Below, one piece after another: positions 24,628 to 33,075 of a stretch of 50,573 nt of DNA. Made by a program: the position numbers and the translations under genes. The number at the start of each line of letters is the position of its first letter. Position 1 is the stretch's first letter. Source of the DNA: Myxococcales bacterium. Lineage in GTDB: Bacteria; Myxococcota_A; Bradymonadia; Bradymonadales; Bradymonadaceae. Where the stretch lies: the NCBI GenBank assembly GCA_007120035.1, contig SKON01000205.1, forward strand, positions 1 through 50,573, written 5' to 3'. Under the pieces are notes generated by a model that saw nothing but the letters and a program-made list of their open reading frames with translations, searched no databases and was not told where the DNA came from.

Positions 24628-25533
24628 ATGACCGAGAAAGACCGCAAAGAGATGACCCGGGAGGAGCTGGAAGCCTACTTCTTCGAGCACACCGCCGACG
24701 AGGACATCGATCCCGAGTTGTTGGAGATGCACCGCGAGGAGAAGCGGGGCTCCGTGCTGCGGCCGATCCTGATGATCCTGATCATCGTGCTCGTGGGGTC
24801 CGTGATCAGCGATTGGACCGATGAGGTGACCTACTTCTTCCACCCCTCGGAGCCCATCGAGCTCGGGGACATCGCCGACTTCCCCGTGAACCGGGCCGAG
24901 GATCCCGAGTGGGAGCCGCCGGTGAAGCACAACACCTACGTCTCCGTCGAGGGGATGCCCATGCGGATCAGCCGGGGCGGGGAGTACGAGTTCTTCCGCC
25001 TGATCGGCGGGGAGTTCTACGTACAGCGGGAGATCACCGACGAGAACTATGATCCCGACCGCCGCCTGCCCACCCGGGCCGAGGTGCTCGGGATGACCGG
25101 CGCCGGCGACCGATTCCGATACGAGGGCACGGGCCGCCTGGTGTCCATGGCCGCCGCCCCCGGACGGTATCGGTCCTTGAAGGACCACCACTACGAACGG
25201 TACGGCACCCGGTTCTGCGAGGACTACACCGAACGCCAGCTCGATGAGATCCAGCGGCAGCGCACAGAGGTGCTCGTCGGCAACTGGGCGGCCCGGTACG
25301 AGAACGCCACCGCCGAGGAGCGCGAAGAGCAGGGGCTGACCCCGGCCCCCACAGAGGAGGAGATCGCCGGCGTCCTGGGCCGCAACCCCCTCTGCGTCAA
25401 CGCCTACCTGATCCAGGACGGGCAGTCCCCCCGGACCTTCTGGCGGTACGTGGTGTTCTGCGGCGTTTTGGCCCTGCTGATGCTCTTCAGCGCCGGCCGC
25501 CTGGTGCTGTGGTTCCGCGACTGGTTCCGCTGA
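24628..25533 (+). CDS. Two-TM membrane protein with large extracytoplasmic domain
   Basis: 301 residues, not recognised. An acidic N-terminal tail (about 40 residues) is followed by one TM helix (VLRPILMILIIVLVGSVISDW, about 43-63). A 210-residue hydrophilic domain is rich in Arg/Tyr/Glu, with two Cys (FCEDY, NPLCVN) that could form a disulphide. A second TM helix (FCGVLALLMLFSAGRLVLWF) lies close to the C-terminus. With both helices as anchors the domain would be periplasmic. Start ATG 24628; an earlier in-frame start at 24586 lacks a ribosome site. It sits 54 bases after the DUF4153 gene and converges with the O-antigen-type gene 3 bases beyond its stop. Probably co-transcribed with the DUF4153 gene. 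Confidence 0.78.
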   Translation: MTEKDRKEMTREELEAYFFEHTADEDIDPELLEMHREEKRGSVLRPILMILIIVLVGSVISDWTDEVTYFFHPSEPIELGDIADFPVNRAEDPEWEPPVKHNTYVSVEGMPMRISRGGEYEFFRLIGGEFYVQREITDENYDPDRRLPTRAEVLGMTGAGDRFRYEGTGRLVSMAAAPGRYRSLKDHHYERYGTRFCEDYTERQLDEIQRQRTEVLVGNWAARYENATAEEREEQGLTPAPTEEEIAGVLGRNPLCVNAYLIQDGQSPRTFWRYVVFCGVLALLMLFSAGRLVLWFRDWFR

Positions 25534-25535
25534 GC

Positions 25536-28130
25536 TTACTCAGCACACTGCCGGGCCTGTCGGGCCAAGGCGTTCCGATGACGCCCGTCGTCGCCGTGCT
25601 CCCGGCGGATGGTCGCCAGATCCTGGCATAACCCCTGGCGGGATAAGAACCCGCCCAGCGCCCGGGGGTCGTCGTGGAGCCGGAAGATCCGATCGAAGTG
25701 GCGGCGGGCGGACTCCAGATCCCCCTGGGCCTCGTCGCGCAGCCCCAGGCCTCGCCAGCAGACCGCCCGGTAGCCCTGCTCGAAGGGGGGCTGGCACCCC
25801 GTGGCGAGCGCCTCCTCGAGGAGCCAGGTGTCCCGCTCGGCGTGGTCCGCCGGGTCGTCGGGCAAGAGGGGGAGGACCTGGCGAGCCAGGGCGGGGTTGC
25901 CCCGACCCTGCAGAAACGCCCGGTGGGCTATAGTCACAGCCTCGTGAGGGCGGCGGTCCCGGCGCAAGAGGTCGAGGAGCTCCGACAACCCCGCGGGGCT
26001 GATGCCGTCGGGATCCTCCAGATCCAGGGAGATCAACGCCCGGGCATACATCTCGGCGAGCTCCGTCTGGCCCCACCGGTGGTAGAGATCGATGAGGAGG
26101 AGGTGGGCCTCCGGGTGGTCTCGGCGAACCTCCACCAGGGCCAGAGCGAACTCCACAGCCGTCAGAGGGTGGACCTCACGAAAGAGGTACCGGCCGTACT
26201 GCCACCAGTTGCGCGGCGACGCCTGGGCCATGGCTCGGGCCTGCAACGCCGGCTCGGGGAGATCGAGGTGGAGACGATCCCGGGCCCGATTAAAGAGGGC
26301 CACCCGACGCCGATCTTCGCCCAGGAGCGAGGCGTAGGTGTCGGCGGCCTGCTCTCGGTGGCCGGCCCTGGCGAGGGCCCGGGCCAGGAGATACTCCTGC
26401 TGGGGATGGGGTCGCACGGTGAAGGCCAACCTGGCGAGCTCCAGGGATCGATCGGCGTCGCCGTCGGCGGCGGCTCGCAGGCTCAAGGCCGAGATCAACG
26501 CCCCGTCCGTGGGATAGAGGTGGACCGCCCGAGCGGCCCGGGCCGGATCTGCGACGTCGAGATCCTCCTCGGCCCCCGGAGAGAGCGCCACCGCCCGCAG
26601 AGCCACCACGCCGATCAGAGCCGCCGTCAGGCCCAGGGCAACGAGCCGGGCCGCCGCGGGGGATCGAAAGAGGTGCAGCCCGTCGCGGCGCTGGTCCAGG
26701 CAGGCTTCGGCGGCCACCAGGGTCACCAGCGAGATCCCCAGGGTGAAGAAGGGGAAGTGAAACAGGGAGATCACCCCCAGAAACCCGAAGAGCACCGCGG
26801 CGAACGCCGGGCCTCGCCGGCCCCGCTGCCGCCACAGGTGGGGGGCCGTCCGAAAGAGCAGGAGCCCGAAGACGAAGAGGGCCAGGAGCGCCACGGGGCT
26901 CCCCATGGTGAGGACCCACTCGGCGGGCTCATTCTCCACGGTGGGGACCGCGGAGTGCCCGAACCGGTGCCAGTCCAGAGTTCGGGTCATGGCCCGATCC
27001 ACAGAGCCGGCGCCGCTTCCCAGGGGAAAGTCGGCGGTCGCCCACAGGGCCGCCCGGGTCATCTCTACCCGGGCCTCGGCGCTGCTGGCCGAGAAGAAGT
27101 CCTCCTCCTCCTCGCCACCGAGGGTCCAGTGGTCGGGCAAAAAGACGGAGGCCACCGTGGCGGCCACCAACACCCCCAGCCCCACCCTCATGAAAAGAGC
27201 TCGCCGGGACGACGTCTGTCCGATCGTGCGGGTGATCGCAAGGACCCCTGTGGCGGCGACCCCCAGAGCCAGAGCCAGGAGCGCCCCGTCGGAGCCGTGA
27301 GCGGCGCATAAGAAGAGGCCCAGCGTGGCCGCCCCCACGCCGAGAGCCGAGAGCCCCGGGGCCTTGCGGAGGTGGTCCAGAGCGAAGAAGAGCCCCACCA
27401 GGGTCATCAGGGCGTAGTAGGTGGCGGCGTGGTTGCGGTTGACGAAGGGCGCCACCGCCCGGGCGGTGATCTCCGCCTCGTAGAACCCGAGGATCTTCGG
27501 CGTCCCCGACAGGTGCTGCACCGTCCCGGCCAGGGCCACCACCCCGCCGGTGATCAAGATCCACCCCAGCCACGGGGTGCGTCCCCGCCGGGTGCTCATC
27601 ACCTGGGCGGCCAGGGAGCAGGCCGCCGCCAGGGCCAGCCACTTCATGGCGTGCCCGGCGGTGGCCGCCGGGTCGACGGAGAAGAAATGCCACCCCGGAA
27701 GATCCACGGCGGGGTCCATCAGGGCGAAGGTGGCCTGCTTCTCGGCGAAGGCCGCCGGCTGGACCAGGCCGTAGAGCCAGGTGGGAAGGGGCACGAGCTG
27801 GAGCAGGCAGAACAAGGCCATGGCTCCGCAGAAGAGCGCCGGAATAGAGAGGGGAACCGGGGCCGTTGTCGTCGAGGCTCGGGGGATAAGGGCCCACCAC
27901 AGACCGACCAGCGCCACCGCCGCGATCGCCGCGGCCGTGACGGCGTGGACCCCGCCGATGGCCAGAGGACTTGCCACCACGAGGATGGCGAGCAAGATCG
28001 AAGGAACGCCGATGCCTGACGAACCGGGCTTTGCCCCGTTGACTGTACCGGGAGGACTCTCTAGGATTTTGCGCTCCCCTGTGCTTGGCGACACACTCGA
28101 ATCGGGGGGATCATTGTGGTGAGAAGGCAT
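25536..28130 (-). CDS. Wzy/O-antigen-ligase-type polymerase with C-terminal TPR region
   Basis: 864 residues. An inner-membrane protein with about 12 helices in the first 500 residues, containing FVNRNHAATYYALM in the expected Wzy_C-type loop region, followed by a long soluble part (about 520-860) of helical pairs that fit TPR repeats (RSLELARLAFTVRPHPQQEYLLARALARAG and later LLLIDLYHRWGQTELAEMYARALISLD). This combination is common in polysaccharide polymerases of exopolysaccharide clusters. It is likely to polymerise or ligate repeat units delivered by a flippase, with chain length set by the divergent Wzc-like protein. ATG at 28130 faces the ATG of the Wzc-like gene with a single base between the two start codons, so promoters must overlap the neighbouring coding sequence or a start must lie further inside. 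Confidence 0.85.
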   Translation of the reverse strand: MPSHHNDPPDSSVSPSTGERKILESPPGTVNGAKPGSSGIGVPSILLAILVVASPLAIGGVHAVTAAAIAAVALVGLWWALIPRASTTTAPVPLSIPALFCGAMALFCLLQLVPLPTWLYGLVQPAAFAEKQATFALMDPAVDLPGWHFFSVDPAATAGHAMKWLALAAACSLAAQVMSTRRGRTPWLGWILITGGVVALAGTVQHLSGTPKILGFYEAEITARAVAPFVNRNHAATYYALMTLVGLFFALDHLRKAPGLSALGVGAATLGLFLCAAHGSDGALLALALGVAATGVLAITRTIGQTSSRRALFMRVGLGVLVAATVASVFLPDHWTLGGEEEEDFFSASSAEARVEMTRAALWATADFPLGSGAGSVDRAMTRTLDWHRFGHSAVPTVENEPAEWVLTMGSPVALLALFVFGLLLFRTAPHLWRQRGRRGPAFAAVLFGFLGVISLFHFPFFTLGISLVTLVAAEACLDQRRDGLHLFRSPAAARLVALGLTAALIGVVALRAVALSPGAEEDLDVADPARAARAVHLYPTDGALISALSLRAAADGDADRSLELARLAFTVRPHPQQEYLLARALARAGHREQAADTYASLLGEDRRRVALFNRARDRLHLDLPEPALQARAMAQASPRNWWQYGRYLFREVHPLTAVEFALALVEVRRDHPEAHLLLIDLYHRWGQTELAEMYARALISLDLEDPDGISPAGLSELLDLLRRDRRPHEAVTIAHRAFLQGRGNPALARQVLPLLPDDPADHAERDTWLLEEALATGCQPPFEQGYRAVCWRGLGLRDEAQGDLESARRHFDRIFRLHDDPRALGGFLSRQGLCQDLATIRREHGDDGRHRNALARQARQCAE

Positions 28131-28131
28131 T

Positions 28132-30357
28132 ATGGTTGAACCCTTTGGCGCTCATGAACATCGTGGCGGGCCTCGATCCTTCGACGAAGGCGGGGAATCG
28201 CTGGGGGATCTCTTGTCGCGCTACTGGGTGCTCCTGAAGCGTTTTTACTGGATCTTGATCCTAACTTCCATCGTCGCCGTGGCCGTGGCCTATGTGTGGA
28301 CAGAGAGACAAACTCGGATCTATCAGGCCACGAGCAAGCTGATCTTTCACGAAGCCCAGCCGAATATCTTCGGGGCTCAGTTTGAGCGGGTGGAGTTCGT
28401 CGATCCCGGCGGCCGGTGGCAGTTCGAGCAGTTCTGGAACACCCAGCGGGAGGTGTTGAGCTCCAAGTGGTTCGCCGAGCGGGTGATCGACCGGCAGGGG
28501 CTCTTGGAGGATCCCCGATTCTTAACGGAGAACCCCGAGTCGCCTCGGACCGACGAGCAGCGGCGGGCCGCGGCGATCAGGACCCTGCAGGGGGTGACGT
28601 CCTACTCGCTGCAGCGGGACAGCCGGGTGGGCCTGGTGCAGGTGCGGTTTCGGGATCCCGAGGTGGCCGCCCTGATCGCCGACGGGGTCGCCGAAGCCTA
28701 CGTGGACTATATCCGGGAGTCCCAATCCGGCGGGGTCCGACAGCTCGCCAACTGGTTCGACGACTACGTCTCCACCCAGCGAGAGCAGCTCGACGCCTCC
28801 CACGCCAAGCTCCAGGAGTATCAGCGGGATCACAACATCCTGTCTCTCTCCTACGAAGATCGCCGGACCATGACCACCCAGGCGTTGGAGTCCACGAGCA
28901 ACCGCCTGCGAGAGGTAGAAGCCGAGCTCTATGCCCAGGAGGCCCTCCTGACCCAGATCGTGGAGATGGAGCGGTCTGAGGACGACCTGCGGGCCCTCGG
29001 GGATCTCGTCGACAACCCGTCCCTGAAGCGGTCCCTGGACCGGGAGCGAGACCTCGAAGAGCAGCTCGCCAAGTTGACGAGCAACTACCTGGAGGAGCAC
29101 CCCGCCGTGCGGGAAGTCCAGGCCCAGCTTGACGTGGTACAGGCCGCCATCGACACCGAGATCAGCCGCATCCGGGCGGCCACAGAGAACCGGGTCGCCG
29201 TCACCCAGCGAAACGCCGCCAACCTCCGGGGAGAGCAGGAACGCCTCACCCAGGAGATCGCCGAACTCAACGAGATCGGCTTCGGCTACACCCAGATCCG
29301 TGACAGCACCGAGACGCTGCGCCAGCACTACGAGGCCGTCCTGGGCCGCACCACCGAGCTCGACCTCAACGCCCTCTATGAGCGGGACATCATTCAGGTC
29401 CTGGAGAACGCCGACATCCCCTCCTCTCCGGTCAGCCCCCAGGTGCCCTTGAACCTGGCCGTGGGGCTCCTGGTCGGCCTCTTCGCCGGCGCCGGGATCA
29501 TGGTCCTCATCGACGCTCTGGACAACACGGTGAAGTCCAACGAGCACATCCTCCGGTACACGGACCGGCCGATCCTCGGGACCCTGCCGGCGGTCAACAA
29601 GGGCGCCCTGAAAGGGGTCGACGCCTACGGCGAGTCCGCCCTCGACACCCTGACCCACACGGCGCCCCGGAGCTCCTTCGCCGAGGGCATCAAGACCCTG
29701 CGCACAAATCTGATGTTCATGGCCCCCGACGACCCACCCCAGGTCCTTCTGATGACCAGCCCCGGCCCCGGGGAGGGCAAGACCCTCACCTCGGTGAACA
29801 TGGCCATCGCCCTGGCCCAGTCGGGCCAGAAAGTCCTCCTCGTGGACAGCGACATGCGCCGGCCCCGGGTCCACAAAGCCCTGGGCATGGCCAACAAGGA
29901 GGGCCTCTCCGAGCTGATCGCCGGGAGCGCCTCCCTGGAAGACGCCGTCCAGGACGTCCCCTTCGACGAGAAGAACCTGAAAATCCTGACCTGCGGGGCG
30001 GTCCCCCCGAATCCCTCGGAGCTGCTTCACACCGAGGCCTTCCGACGCCTCGTCCGAGAACTCCGGGACGACTACGACCGGATCATCTTCGACTCCCCAC
30101 CCCTTGCCGCCGTCGCCGACGCCCTGATCTTGAGCCACGTCGCCGACGCCGTCCTCCTGATCCTCAAGTTCGGCCAGACTCGCCAGGAGCTCCTTGGCCG
30201 GTCCGTCGAGCAGCTCGAGGCCATCGGCGCCCCCCTGGTCGGCACTGTCCTCAACGACATCGACGACACCTCGACCTACGGCTACGCCTACTACTACCGA
30301 TATCGGTACGACGACGGCGACCGCGGCTACGGAGCCGACGAGAAAGCCTCGGCATGA
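28132..30357 (+). CDS. Wzc-type polysaccharide co-polymerase with bacterial tyrosine kinase domain
   Basis: 741 residues. N-terminal Wzz domain: TM1 about 37-57, a long periplasmic coiled-coil region (about 60-435), and TM2 about 440-462 (NLAVGLLVGLFAGAGIMVLI) after a Pro-rich motif (SPVSPQVPLN). The cytoplasmic BY-kinase has Walker A SPGPGEGKT (Lys about 550), Walker A' VLLVDSDMRRP, Walker B IIFDSPPL, and a C-terminal Tyr cluster (YGYAYYYRYRYDD), the autophosphorylation tail. It sets chain length and couples export to phosphorylation in capsule or exopolysaccharide synthesis. ATG at 28132 has GAAGG upstream. It is paired divergently with a Wzy-like gene; no Wza exporter or phosphatase is in the window. 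Confidence 0.93.
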   Translation: MVEPFGAHEHRGGPRSFDEGGESLGDLLSRYWVLLKRFYWILILTSIVAVAVAYVWTERQTRIYQATSKLIFHEAQPNIFGAQFERVEFVDPGGRWQFEQFWNTQREVLSSKWFAERVIDRQGLLEDPRFLTENPESPRTDEQRRAAAIRTLQGVTSYSLQRDSRVGLVQVRFRDPEVAALIADGVAEAYVDYIRESQSGGVRQLANWFDDYVSTQREQLDASHAKLQEYQRDHNILSLSYEDRRTMTTQALESTSNRLREVEAELYAQEALLTQIVEMERSEDDLRALGDLVDNPSLKRSLDRERDLEEQLAKLTSNYLEEHPAVREVQAQLDVVQAAIDTEISRIRAATENRVAVTQRNAANLRGEQERLTQEIAELNEIGFGYTQIRDSTETLRQHYEAVLGRTTELDLNALYERDIIQVLENADIPSSPVSPQVPLNLAVGLLVGLFAGAGIMVLIDALDNTVKSNEHILRYTDRPILGTLPAVNKGALKGVDAYGESALDTLTHTAPRSSFAEGIKTLRTNLMFMAPDDPPQVLLMTSPGPGEGKTLTSVNMAIALAQSGQKVLLVDSDMRRPRVHKALGMANKEGLSELIAGSASLEDAVQDVPFDEKNLKILTCGAVPPNPSELLHTEAFRRLVRELRDDYDRIIFDSPPLAAVADALILSHVADAVLLILKFGQTRQELLGRSVEQLEAIGAPLVGTVLNDIDDTSTYGYAYYYRYRYDDGDRGYGADEKASA

Positions 30358-30364
30358 GGCCCGA

Positions 30365-30657
30365 CCCACCGCGAACCCCGGCAGAAACAGCGAAGCCCCT
30401 GGCCCCCTCCCCGCCTGCGGGGAGGTGCCCGTAGGGCGGACGTTCACCCCACCGCGAACCCCGGAGGAAACAGCGAAGCCCCTGGCCCCCTCCCCGCCTG
30501 CGGGGAGGTGCCCGTAGGGCGGAGGGGTCGTCCCGCGCCGCCCGGACGTTCACCCCACCGCGAACCCCGACGACACACCGAAACCCCTGACCCCCTCCCC
30601 GCCTGCGGGGAGGTGCCCGCAGGGCGGAGGGGTCGTCCCGCGCCACCCGGACGTTCA
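30365..30657 (+). repeat. Three tandem copies of a ~105-bp palindrome-bearing repeat
   Basis: Copies are at 30365-30446 (missing about 23 bases), 30447-30552 and 30553-30657. Each has CGCGAACCCCG, then a perfect inverted repeat CCTCCCCGC-CT-GCGGGGAGG, then GCCCGTAGGGC (GCCCGCAGGGC in the third), ending in GACGTTCA. A near-identical pair is at 41163-41372. They look like a REP/MITE-like dispersed element; no transposase is present. Confidence 0.85.
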
Positions 30658-30961
30658 CCCCACCGCATTGATCGTGGCGTCCGGGTTGGCGGCGGATCAT
30701 TTCCCCACCGAGTTCAGGGCCCCGACGGTCTACCCCCGGAAAATCCCGGGGGCTATAATGTAGTGGGGCTACGCAGGCCCCAAGGGGCCGCTCCGCCGCG
30801 ATGTTTTGAACCATGTCGGCGTCTCGGGACACAGCCAATTCGAGTCCGAAGCCACCCCCTCGCCAAAATAAGCTTTGATCCGTCCGTTACAATCTGTTAC
30901 TTTACAATTATTCACACCGCGCAGGGCGGCGTGATCACTACTTTTTTGCAGGACTACAGCT
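30658..30961. other. Intergenic region before the methyltransferase gene
   Basis: About 300 bases without a supported gene. It contains a single degenerate copy of the 30-bp motif (30666-30694) that forms the array at 50374-50573. A 7-bp inverted repeat CCCCCGG/CCGGGGG lies at 30732-30752, directly before a perfect TATAAT (30754-30759). An AT-rich stretch with repeated TTACAAT near 30888-30910 is more likely to carry the methyltransferase promoter. Confidence 0.45.
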
Positions 30962-33055
30962 ATGAGCCACTCCGAACAGAGCGGGCGTCGATTGATCGAA
31001 GACTTCTTCCCCTCTGCCGAGGTCTCTGAAGAAGCCTACCGAGAGCGCTACGGCCGCACCCCCTCACCACACTCGGTCTTCACCTGGTGGGCGCGCCGTC
31101 CTCACGCCGCGGCCCGGGCCGTCGTGGCGGCCACTCTTCTCCGGGACTCCGAAGCGACCTCCCTGGCGGAGATCTACGACGCCTGCGGGCGCCGGTGCGG
31201 GGCAGGGCAGCGGGTCCTGGATCCCTTCGCCGGGGGAGCCACCTTCCCGCTGGAGGCCGCCCGGTTCGGGGCCGAGGTCCACTCCCTGGAGAGCAACGAG
31301 CTGGCCCACTTCCTTCAACGAGGGCTCCTGAACTTCTCCCAGGCACACCGGGACCTGCCCGACCAGATCGAGGCCGCCGGAGAGGCCCTCCTGGAGGATC
31401 TGCGAGACCAGACGGCCCACTTCTTTCCCGGCCGCGACGCCGGGGAGGAGGGCCGCACCATCGCCTACCATTGGAGCCGAGAGGTGGCGTGCCCGGAGTG
31501 CGACGGCGAGCTCTCCCTGATGCGGCGGCCCTGGCTGTCGAAACGCAAAGGCTCAACGCTCTTCATGCGCCGCCGCCCCGACGCCGCCCAGGGGTGCTAC
31601 GACGTGCGGCTGGTCCGCAATGGCGAGCCCGACGACGAGAGCTCGGCCTGGGAGGGGCGAAGCCTCCGGTGCCCCTTCTGCGGCCATCGGGTCCATAGGG
31701 AGGCGCTCGACGCTCTGATGGTCGCCGCCGCCACGGATCGGCTCCTGGCCTGCACGACCTCCAAGGGCCGTTACAAGAAGGGGCGCAAACAGTTCCACGA
31801 GGCCACCGCGGCCCTCGTCCCCGACCCGGCGGTCCTCCAGGCCGCCATCGACGAGGATCTAGCGGCCCTCGGTGAGACTCTGCCCGCTGTCGTCCTGCCC
31901 CGGTGGTCGGGGGTGACCAACCCGTCGCTCTACGGCATGGGCGCTCACGTGGAGCTCTTCAACCTTCGGCAGCGAGCCGTCCTGGTGCGCCTGTGCAGGC
32001 TCCTGCGGGAGCATCACGACGCCCGCGCTGCCACCCATGGAGACGAGCAGGCTCGGGCGGTGACCGCTTTTTTGTCCGGATTGATCGACCAGCTCGTGGA
32101 CTGGAACAGCCGACTCGCGACATGGATCTCCCAGAACGAGCAGGTTGGCCGGGGGTTGTCGGGGCCCGGGATGGCCATGATCTGGGACCACGTGGAGATC
32201 GATCCCGTGGAGGAGGCCCCGGCGAACCTCTGGGACAAGCTGGACCGAATCGTCGGCGGCGTGCGGGCGGTCCCCGATCTCGACCACCGGCCGACGGTCC
32301 GGCGCGGCGACGCCCGGGCACTGCCCTACGAAGAGAAGTTTTTCGACGTGATCGTCACGGATCCTCCCTACTTCGACAACGTCCACTACCACGTGCTCGC
32401 CGACTGCGTGTACGTGTGGAAACGCCTGGCATTGCGGGGGATCTTCGACGGCTGCTTCGAGGCGGAGTGCACCGACGGCGTTCGGGAGTTGGTGATGAAC
32501 CGCCACGTCCATGGTGACCTGCAGGCAGCCCGAGACGACTACGCGCAAGGGCTCCTGCAGGCCCTCTCGGAGTGCCGACGCGTGCTGAAGGAGGATGGCG
32601 TTCTGTCGATGATATTCGCCCACAGCACCGTGGAGGGGTGGGCCACCCTGGTCAGCGCCCTGGCCCGTGCGAAGCTCGATCTCGTGGCAGCCTGGCCGAT
32701 GTACGTGGAGCGCCAGCACCGGCCTCGGGGGATGCGCTCCCGGGCGGTGAACACGTCGTTTGTGCTCGTCTGTCGGCGGCGGCCCCGGCGGCCGGCCCGG
32801 CGGATCACCTGGGAGGACTTCCGGGCCCTCCTCGAAGAAGAGCTCGAGGTGGCCGATCGGATCGCCCCGGCGGAGAAGTTCGGGCCTCATACCCTGGGGC
32901 GGACCCTCTTCGGCCGGGCCGTCTCCCGGTGCACCGCCCAGGACGAGATCCTGCGCGACGGCGAACCCCTGGCGCTGCGGGAGGTCCTGGCGCTGATCAC
33001 GGAGTTCATCGACGAGACCCTGGGCACCGACTCCTGGGGCGTGCGCCGGGGATAA
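30962..33055 (+). CDS. DUF1156-type DNA methyltransferase (orphan)
   Basis: 697 residues. Expected to transfer a methyl group from S-adenosylmethionine to DNA, most likely adenine N6. The N-terminus RRLIEDFFPSAEVSEEAYRE then FTWWARRPHAAARAVVAATLL is the DUF1156 pattern. The AdoMet motif VLDPFAGGATFPLEAARFG is at 85-103 (DPFAGG 87-92), and the catalytic DPPY (467-470) lies in VIVTDPPYFDNVHY. A CPEC and a CPFC pair in between may bind zinc. In other genomes such enzymes occur within multi-gene defence arrays with DUF499-type ATPases; here no nuclease or helicase of that kind adjoins. The ATG at 30962 has only a weak GCAGGA site. It converges on the following fusion gene with a 20-base gap. Confidence 0.85.
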   Translation: MSHSEQSGRRLIEDFFPSAEVSEEAYRERYGRTPSPHSVFTWWARRPHAAARAVVAATLLRDSEATSLAEIYDACGRRCGAGQRVLDPFAGGATFPLEAARFGAEVHSLESNELAHFLQRGLLNFSQAHRDLPDQIEAAGEALLEDLRDQTAHFFPGRDAGEEGRTIAYHWSREVACPECDGELSLMRRPWLSKRKGSTLFMRRRPDAAQGCYDVRLVRNGEPDDESSAWEGRSLRCPFCGHRVHREALDALMVAAATDRLLACTTSKGRYKKGRKQFHEATAALVPDPAVLQAAIDEDLAALGETLPAVVLPRWSGVTNPSLYGMGAHVELFNLRQRAVLVRLCRLLREHHDARAATHGDEQARAVTAFLSGLIDQLVDWNSRLATWISQNEQVGRGLSGPGMAMIWDHVEIDPVEEAPANLWDKLDRIVGGVRAVPDLDHRPTVRRGDARALPYEEKFFDVIVTDPPYFDNVHYHVLADCVYVWKRLALRGIFDGCFEAECTDGVRELVMNRHVHGDLQAARDDYAQGLLQALSECRRVLKEDGVLSMIFAHSTVEGWATLVSALARAKLDLVAAWPMYVERQHRPRGMRSRAVNTSFVLVCRRRPRRPARRITWEDFRALLEEELEVADRIAPAEKFGPHTLGRTLFGRAVSRCTAQDEILRDGEPLALREVLALITEFIDETLGTDSWGVRRG

Positions 33056-33075
33056 CCCCGTTCTGACCGGCTACC

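Noticed and set aside
30365..30657. CRISPR array
   Set aside because: Units of ~105 bp are tandem, without short repeats and unique spacers, and no cas gene is present.
30251..30838. Minus-strand 195-residue ORF over the repeats
   Set aside because: Translation of the palindromic repeats; the peptide repeats mirror the DNA repeats and it has no ribosome site.
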